The position numbers were made by a program, and so were the translations under genes. From NCBI GenBank assembly GCA_002179805.1, contig NAVB01004808.1, positions 1-14,024 on the forward strand: DNA of 14,024 nucleotides, in the 5' to 3' direction. Positions 9,650-14,024 of the stretch are shown one piece after another; within the stretch, counting starts at the first letter, position 1; each line of letters starts with the position of its first letter. The notes under the pieces are model-generated. The model was not told the DNA's origin. It did no database searches and worked only from the letters and a program-made list of their open reading frames with translations. The DNA is from Acanthamoeba lenticulata (taxonomy: Eukaryota > Discosea > Longamoebia > Acanthamoebidae).

Positions 9650-10200
9650 GAGTAATGTTGTAATGCTGTAAGAGTGGTGAAGAGTGGCTGTGGGAATGGT
9701 GGTGGTGGCTCAAGTGGTTGTGGTGTTTTTCAAAAGAAGGAGATTGTGGCTGTTTAGTCCCTGGTTGGATGTCAAAGATAAATCTTCATCACTAAAAGAA
9801 GGGGAGTGTGAATGGGACTGACTGCATTGGCAAGAAGAAGGGCGAGGGGCAGAACTTGGAAGCTTCTTGAAAAAAAGCTATCATCAGTCCAGCACGCTGC
9901 ATGATGAGTTGTGCAGACCTTGGTCAATTTCTTGCTGGCCAGGAGCTTTGGTATGTTCAGGGAATCTTGTGCAAGCAAGGACTCGCTGTTGAAAGTGTAG
10001 CAGGCTGTTGTCCAGGTCATCTATAAGAGATTTTTCTCTCAATTTGTCCACATTCAGATTCAGGAAGCTGCTGCACCAAGAGATGCTCCATCACAATTAC
10101 TCCAAGCTCAAGCATGGCATATGTAAGGACTTTTCTCCCACAAGCAGTAATCAGTCAATAAGTGTTTGCTTTTGTAAGTTGTTGAATGTTGATCAATAAA
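9650..10200. other. Moderate-complexity stretch with broken frames on both strands
   Basis: This part is less AT-rich than its surroundings and gives protein-like runs on both strands. Minus-strand example: residues around M-E-H-L-L-V-Q-Q-L-P, followed by three separate TGA stops. On the plus strand a frame through 10008-10199 ends beside an AATAAA at about 10194 that is followed by a GT-rich tail, like a 3' end. I cannot decide the coding strand or family. No intact gene is called. Confidence 0.35.
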
Positions 10201-10441
10201 GCATTCAGCATCATGTGTTTCACACAAAGCTCCTCATACTACATGAAATGATGTTGCTTTGTAGCAGTATCAAGTTCTTCAACACTTTGATTTTATTTAA
10301 TTAGAAAAAATCAATAAAATACCATGTACATGTACACAGTGCAATATGGCTTATTTTTCAACTTGGAGATTAAAACCCACACACACCTCGGAATGGCTGG
10401 TTTTTATGTAGGTCAAACTATATGATATGTTAGTTTAAATC

Positions 10442-10522
10442 ATGGTCAATGACTTGCTGGTGTTGTCTATATCTTTGAGCTACACAAACCCCCCCAACGG
10501 ACCGAGACGCAGGACGATGTAA
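10442..10522 (+). other. Upstream ORF ending in an ATG-TAA start-stop
   Basis: ATG at 10442 opens 26 codons whose last codon is itself an ATG (10517-10519), followed at once by TAA. A minimal start-stop uORF therefore sits 62 bases before the main ATG. It matters only if transcription begins upstream of 10517, which the sequence does not show. Confidence 0.4.
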
Positions 10523-10577
10523 ATTTTAAAGCGACTGTTTTTGGTCCTGCGTTCCTTATTGCTACCAAAAACAGCGC
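10507..10577 (+). promoter_or_regulatory. Leader hairpin with possible pseudoknot before the family 4 gene
   Basis: Bases 10535-10545 (ctgtttttggt) pair perfectly with 10564-10574 (accaaaaacag). With one bulged A at 10534, the stem extends by GCG/CGC to 10531-10577, making 14 pairs around an 18-base loop and ending four bases before the ATG. Separately, 10507-10515 (acgcaggac) is the exact complement of 10544-10552, mostly inside that loop, which could form a pseudoknot or an alternative fold. At DNA level these could instead be protein-binding palindromes. Confidence 0.5.
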
Positions 10578-10581
10578 CACC

Positions 10582-12475
10582 ATGAAGAAGCGCACTTGGG
10601 TCGGATGGTTCACGCTAGCACACATTTGTGTTATGCTGTTCTGGCTTCAATCTGTAACAGAAACGCGCTCAACAATCGAGCAAGAGCAGGACAACGCCTT
10701 AGAACCCAGTCCCGGCGAGGTCGAGGTTGTTGTTTGCCCACCAGCGCTGTCGCTCAAGGTGGCTCTTGTCGGCAACGAATTTAAGCAGCAGCTCCCCCTC
10801 ATGGGCTATGGCGGTATCGAATCTTGCAGTACGCCCGGAGAACTCCATTCCAACTGGGCACAACCACGAGCTTGCAAAAAAAGAGGTTTTTTCACATATA
10901 CGTGAGGGTGAGCTGTGGTGGGGTGTCGTGACGGAGTGCAGTGGAGAACCTCGCCTTTGGCCTGTACCAATACCAGCAGCAACAGATGAAGAAGGCATGC
11001 GTTTCCTTCGACGTCAGAGAGTTCCTTGTTGTGGTTCCTCGCCGCAGCCAAACTGTGGACCTTGCCGGTCGGCCCTACCCTTTCCGGGTACTGTGGGGGG
11101 CCACCTTTCGCGTTCACCTTTCAAGCTTTCTTGAACCTCACATGACGACAATGGTGATGAGGAGGAAAGGTCGTCGACACACCTTCACCACCTGGGAGTC
11201 CGCCCTTAAGCTGGGCCGGAGAGGTGCACAGAATCTTGGAGGAGGAGAAGCCCGACGTAATCTGGTCACAGAGCGATTGGAGTGCCCAAGCCCTGGTTCC
11301 CCTGGGCATCCCTGTCATCTGCACCATACACGACAGGTATCTCATGCCAAAAACAACGCCGGAAACGATGCAGCGTTGAACGGAACGTCCCTGGGCAGTG
11401 GTAGTGCGCGAGCGTTGAGCACACTTGACGTGGGTCCAGATCGCCTTATGTATCGATTTATCTCCAAGGATCAACATGACCGCTGGCTGAGTGTTGGCCT
11501 GAACGCCGCCATGGCCACTTATCTCTGGTACAAGGTCATCCCCAACATTTTCATTTTAAACGAAAGTGGCTAAGTCATGCGTTTCTGTTGTGCAGGACTG
11601 GGGTCATGGACGACGAATACGAGTTGGGAGATGAGTCTGAACGGTCCTACTATCTCTTTGTCGCGGGCAACTGGGGCAGGTACAAGGGCATTGACGCTGT
11701 CAAGCGGTTGGCGGCCAAGAACCCGGACAAGCAGTTCCGGGTCTACGGCAACAATGACGTACATATATCTATCTGTCTCTCAAGATGGATTGCTGTGTAC
11801 GACCCTTCCGCGACTCTCTTGGCTGTTGTGTGCAGCTGTCAGGTGAGCTGCGCGTATTCGCACAGGAACACCCCAACTTCCACTACGAGGAGAACCTTGA
11901 TCGAGGTTGAAACCTCTCTCTTCCTGGCCATGGGAGCGTTGGTGGTGTGGTGTTGAATGAGGCCTGACTCCATCCCATCCTTTGCCAGGGCGCGCCCACA
12001 AGGAAGTGTTCCAAAAGGCCAAAGCCTTCTTCACACTCTCCTCGGAAGACTTCCATGAGGTGCGACCTCGACCTCCCCACCGGGGCACAGATCTCATTCT
12101 CAGGCCTGAATTGGTTTTGGTTCTCTGGTGCACTACTCTTGGCAGGCGTTTGGCAGGGTGACGGTCGAGGCGTTGTCAAAGGGCACGCCGGTCATCGGGA
12201 CTCCATGGGGCGCCACGAACGAACTGGTTGGCCCCGGGATGGGCTTCCTTTCGTCCGATGAGGAGGTACTTTGCCCTGTCCCGAAACCGCCGTCCATCTC
12301 ACTCATGCACGTGCTGGGATCGCACCAACAGGAGTTGCACCGACACTTGTCAGATAAGTTCAATCACACGGAGACCTACGAGCTGGCCCGCGCCAAGTTT
12401 CATGTTTTGAAGGAGGTCGAGGGGCTGCTTGAAGTCTCGCGAAGGATGCTACAACATAATAATGGGGTGTTGTGA
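10582..12475 (+). CDS. Nine-exon family 4 (GT-B) glycosyltransferase with signal anchor
   Basis: Reconstructed exons: 10582-10828, 10942-11087, 11170-11336, 11399-11527, 11596-11758, 11836-11905, 11989-12059, 12146-12265 and 12332-12475, summing to 418 codons plus stop with every phase consistent. The start sits in gccaccATG, a textbook Kozak context. Residues 6-24 form a membrane anchor. K-V-A-L-V-G (59-64) and GYGGIE (75-80) mark the N-terminal Rossmann domain. K-P-D-V-I-W-S (158-164) and Y-R-F-I-S-K follow. Y-L-F-V-A-G with Y-K-G-I-D (249-263) starts the second domain. E331 and E339 in H-E-A-F-G-R-V-T-V-E form the EX7E donor-sugar motif, then G-T-P-V-I-G-T. It probably transfers a sugar from a nucleotide donor (retaining) at ER/Golgi membranes. 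Five introns start with GTAC besides GTAT, GTTG and GTGC ones. Exon 4's end and intron 8 are the least certain points. Confidence 0.8.
12266..12331 (+). other. In-frame optional intron (exitron-like) of the family 4 gene
   Basis: The 66-base candidate intron has a GTACTT donor and a caacag acceptor, but it is a multiple of three and free of stops. Retention would simply insert 22 residues near the C-terminus (440 instead of 418 residues). Confidence 0.5.
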
Positions 12476-12869
12476 GATAGTATCATGGTGAACCGGTGTT
12501 CTTGTTGCATCCCCTCATGCTTTTTTTGATTATTAGTATTATTTCGAGGGTAGTGCGATCGAAGGTGCGAACGGGGGTGGCCGCTTCGATTCGTTCATGT
12601 TGTGGCAGCAGCAGGGGGAGCGAGCTTATTGCTGAAGGAAAAGAAAGGGAAGAAAAAGATTTTTCTTGTGCAAGTTTTCGTTTACAATTCCATTTCGCGC
12701 ACCCAAAACTGTTGGCCGCACATAAAGGCACGCCGACAGCTTCGGTTGACATTTCTTGCATATTTTGCAATTTTCTCTTTTTTTCCCTTCTTCTTTGGGG
12801 TTGCCCGTCGTTGGATAACGACAAGGCTGAGGAGGAGGAGGAGCTGGGGACTGGCTCGACACGCTCAAC
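12476..12869 (+). promoter_or_regulatory. Intergenic region, 3' side of the family 4 gene and 5' side of the coiled-coil gene
   Basis: No gene is seen. It holds a 7-bp inverted repeat (atcgaag at 12558-12564, cttcgat at 12584-12590), a T-rich patch near 12520-12545, a cataaag TATA-like string near 12721 and a pyrimidine tract at about 12768-12796, such as lies near transcription starts or 3' splice sites. An in-frame TGA at 12828-12830 limits the next gene's reading frame. None of these is a proven element. Confidence 0.35.
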
Positions 12870-13926
12870 ATGTCAGAAAATAGCACGAGTGATAAAGAGG
12901 AAGAGGAGAACGCATGGTCTTCTTCTATAACAACAAAAGCAGTTTTGACGGGAGTCAAAGCTCGGGCGGGAGAAGGGGCCGGAGGCGGAGGGGGGAGCTC
13001 GGTTGTTGGAAAGAAAACCAGAGATGAGGAAGAGGAAGACGAGCGAAGGGCACGCGAGGAGGAACGGCGCAAGCGGCGCGAGGAGCGAATGCGACAATTC
13101 GAGTTGGAACAGAAGAAGGCCGAAGAAGAGCGCCAGCGCCGCATGGAAGAGCGGCGCAAGCGGCGGGAGGAGAGGCGCCAACGGGAAGAGCGTGAAGAGC
13201 TCGAGCGACGCGAGCGCGATCACCGCATGCGACGGGAGTTGCAGGAGAAGGAGCGCCTCCTCGCGCCCGCGCATGTGAAGAGTAGTAGTAGTACATCATC
13301 GGATGAAGATCGCATATCAAACGCCTTAAGCGCTACCGCGACGACGAGCCTCATGATCTCGGAGAAGCGCCGCCTGCGCGAGGGCCTCCTCCTCCAACGG
13401 CGCGCCGGGGGCTCAACCCCAGGCGGTAACGGCGGGGACGAGCTCAGTCGGCTGGACCGCGAGATTGAGCAGCTCGAACGCGAGATGGAGCTCGAGCTAC
13501 AGCGCGAGCGCGACAAAGAGCGCGAAATCCGCCGCCTCAACGACGAGATTCGTCAAATGGAGGAGGAAATGCTGCGCCAGCGTCCGGCTACTCGTCCATC
13601 TGCGGCTGCTCCTGCTGTGGCCGCCCCATCTTCCTCGGCAACAGGAGGAGGAGGAGGAGGGGAAGGAAGAAGAGGAGGCTCCCAAGTGCGGGCCAAGGAG
13701 AGACCGGCCTCTGTTCCTCTTCTTACTTCGAAGGAGGACGCTTTGCCGCAACAACTACAAAAACAGAGTCGGCAGCCCCATCACACATCGGCGGCGTCAT
13801 CGTCGCCATCGTCGTTGTCGCTGTCGCTCGCACAACGCAGCAGCTCAACCTCCGCCGTCAACGACTCGCTCGCCTCCTCTTCCAACGACGCGTCCCTCCT
13901 CGACTTTATGAATCAAGGCACAGAAA
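12870..13926 (+). CDS. Charged coiled-coil protein, 5' part only
   Basis: ATG at 12870 follows an in-frame TGA (12828-12830), and the frame stays open to the window edge at 14024. The coding exon probably ends at 13926, before GTCCTTTG, because the following frame becomes a meaningless Phe/Cys run. The ~352 residues visible are: an acidic/Ser start, a Gly run, then a long Arg/Glu-rich single alpha-helix or coiled coil (about 52-130). Next comes a Ser-rich S-S-T-S-S-D-E-D patch typical of acidic-directed kinase sites, then a second heptad-like coil (about 190-239, L-D-R-E-I-E-Q-L-E pattern). A low-complexity Ser/Gln/Pro/Gly tail ends in a D-A-S-L-L-D-F-M motif. No enzymatic domain appears; it is probably a cytoskeletal, scaffold or membrane-traffic adaptor. 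The remainder lies outside the window. Confidence 0.75.
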
Positions 13927-14024
13927 GTCCTTTGTCCTCTTTTTTTTCCCATTTGTTTTTTTTTGTTTCTTTTTTTTCCATTTGTTTTTGTTTTTGTTTT
14001 GTTTTTGTTTTGTTTTATTTTTGT
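13927..14024 (+). other. Probable T/G-rich intron start of the coiled-coil gene
   Basis: After the proposed GTCCTTTG donor the strand is almost only T with G and few C, ending in (GTTTTT/GTTTT)-like iterations. This matches a pyrimidine-rich intron. The acceptor lies beyond the window. Confidence 0.5.

Larger units (their letters stand above)
8630..10490. other. AT-rich, CpG-depleted segment without intact gene
   Basis: By eye I count five CpG dinucleotides between 8641 and 10490 (near 9463, 9842, 9894, 9983 and 10389), none in the first ~820 bases, while both flanks are CpG-rich. GC appears to be near one third. There are many A/T homopolymers (9420-9620 is almost purely A/T) and AATAAA hexamers near 10194 and 10308. 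All frames are short. A few stretches look protein-like but are broken. I found no terminal inverted repeats, target duplication or transposase. It may be an old insertion, a methylated decaying element or a foreign or misassembled block. Confidence 0.7.

Noticed and set aside
8641..10490. A DNA transposon or retroelement with ends
   Set aside because: No terminal inverted or direct repeats, target duplication, transposase, reverse transcriptase or integrase motif could be found by eye.
10941..11573. Continuous 210-codon frame as a separate gene
   Set aside because: It runs through three introns of the family 4 gene; conserved motifs appear only after splicing into other frames.
12558..12590. 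7-bp inverted repeat as an operator
   Set aside because: Short and expected by chance at this length; noted only as part of the intergenic description.
12483..13320. Antisense Ser- and Leu-rich frames over the coiled-coil gene
   Set aside because: They mirror Arg/Glu codons of the sense coil and have no ATG-led structure of interest.
1..14024. A giant-virus origin for the whole window
   Set aside because: Large repeat-rich surface proteins fit, but a nine-exon gene with EX7E restored only by splicing and standard GT-AG introns points to a cellular eukaryotic genome.

Overview
The window looks like nuclear DNA of a GC-rich protist. An Acanthamoeba-like amoebozoan is my best guess from style alone: GC-rich exons, GT-AG introns of roughly 60-110 bases, pyrimidine-rich acceptors, and closely packed genes with huge Ser/Pro/Ala-rich surface proteins. 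Spliced genes, an ideal Kozak context and AATAAA signals argue against a bacterium. No rRNA, tRNA, CRISPR or insertion sequence was seen.

Layout. (1) 84-6755 (+): one open frame for a 2223-residue gametolysin-like (peptidase M11) zinc metalloprotease. It has a signal peptide, a Cys-rich segment, two copies of an unrecognised ~130-residue domain, a ~520-residue Ser/Pro/Ala minisatellite stalk, a C-terminal ectodomain, one membrane helix and a short tail. (2) 6756-6849: a 94-base AT-rich gap between convergent genes, with a 13-bp perfect inverted repeat. (3) 6850-8426 (-): a type II membrane glycosyltransferase (family 25-like) on a 25-copy mucin-like stem. Its ATG lies in an 8-base coding exon joined across a 95-base intron. 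(4) About 8630-10490: roughly 1.9 kb of AT-rich, strikingly CpG-depleted DNA unlike both flanks, with no intact gene and a few possible coding relics. (5) 10582-12475 (+): a family 4 (GT-B) glycosyltransferase with a signal anchor, which I reconstruct as nine exons. A strong leader hairpin and upstream ORFs precede its start. (6) 12870 to the window end (+): the first coding exon of a coiled-coil protein, open to the edge and probably leaving its exon at 13926 into a T/G-rich intron.

The two glycosyltransferases are transcribed divergently from either side of the odd AT-rich segment. Both have N-terminal anchors expected to place the catalytic domain in the Golgi/ER lumen. The protease, with its very Ser/Thr-rich stalk and N-glycosylation sequons, is the kind of cell-surface protein such enzymes modify, but a functional link is only inference.

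No wholly new system is evident. The items most worth checking are the CpG-depleted segment (foreign insertion, methylated relic or assembly chimera), the leader structure of the family 4 gene, its non-standard fourth junction, and the repeated unknown domain in the protease.
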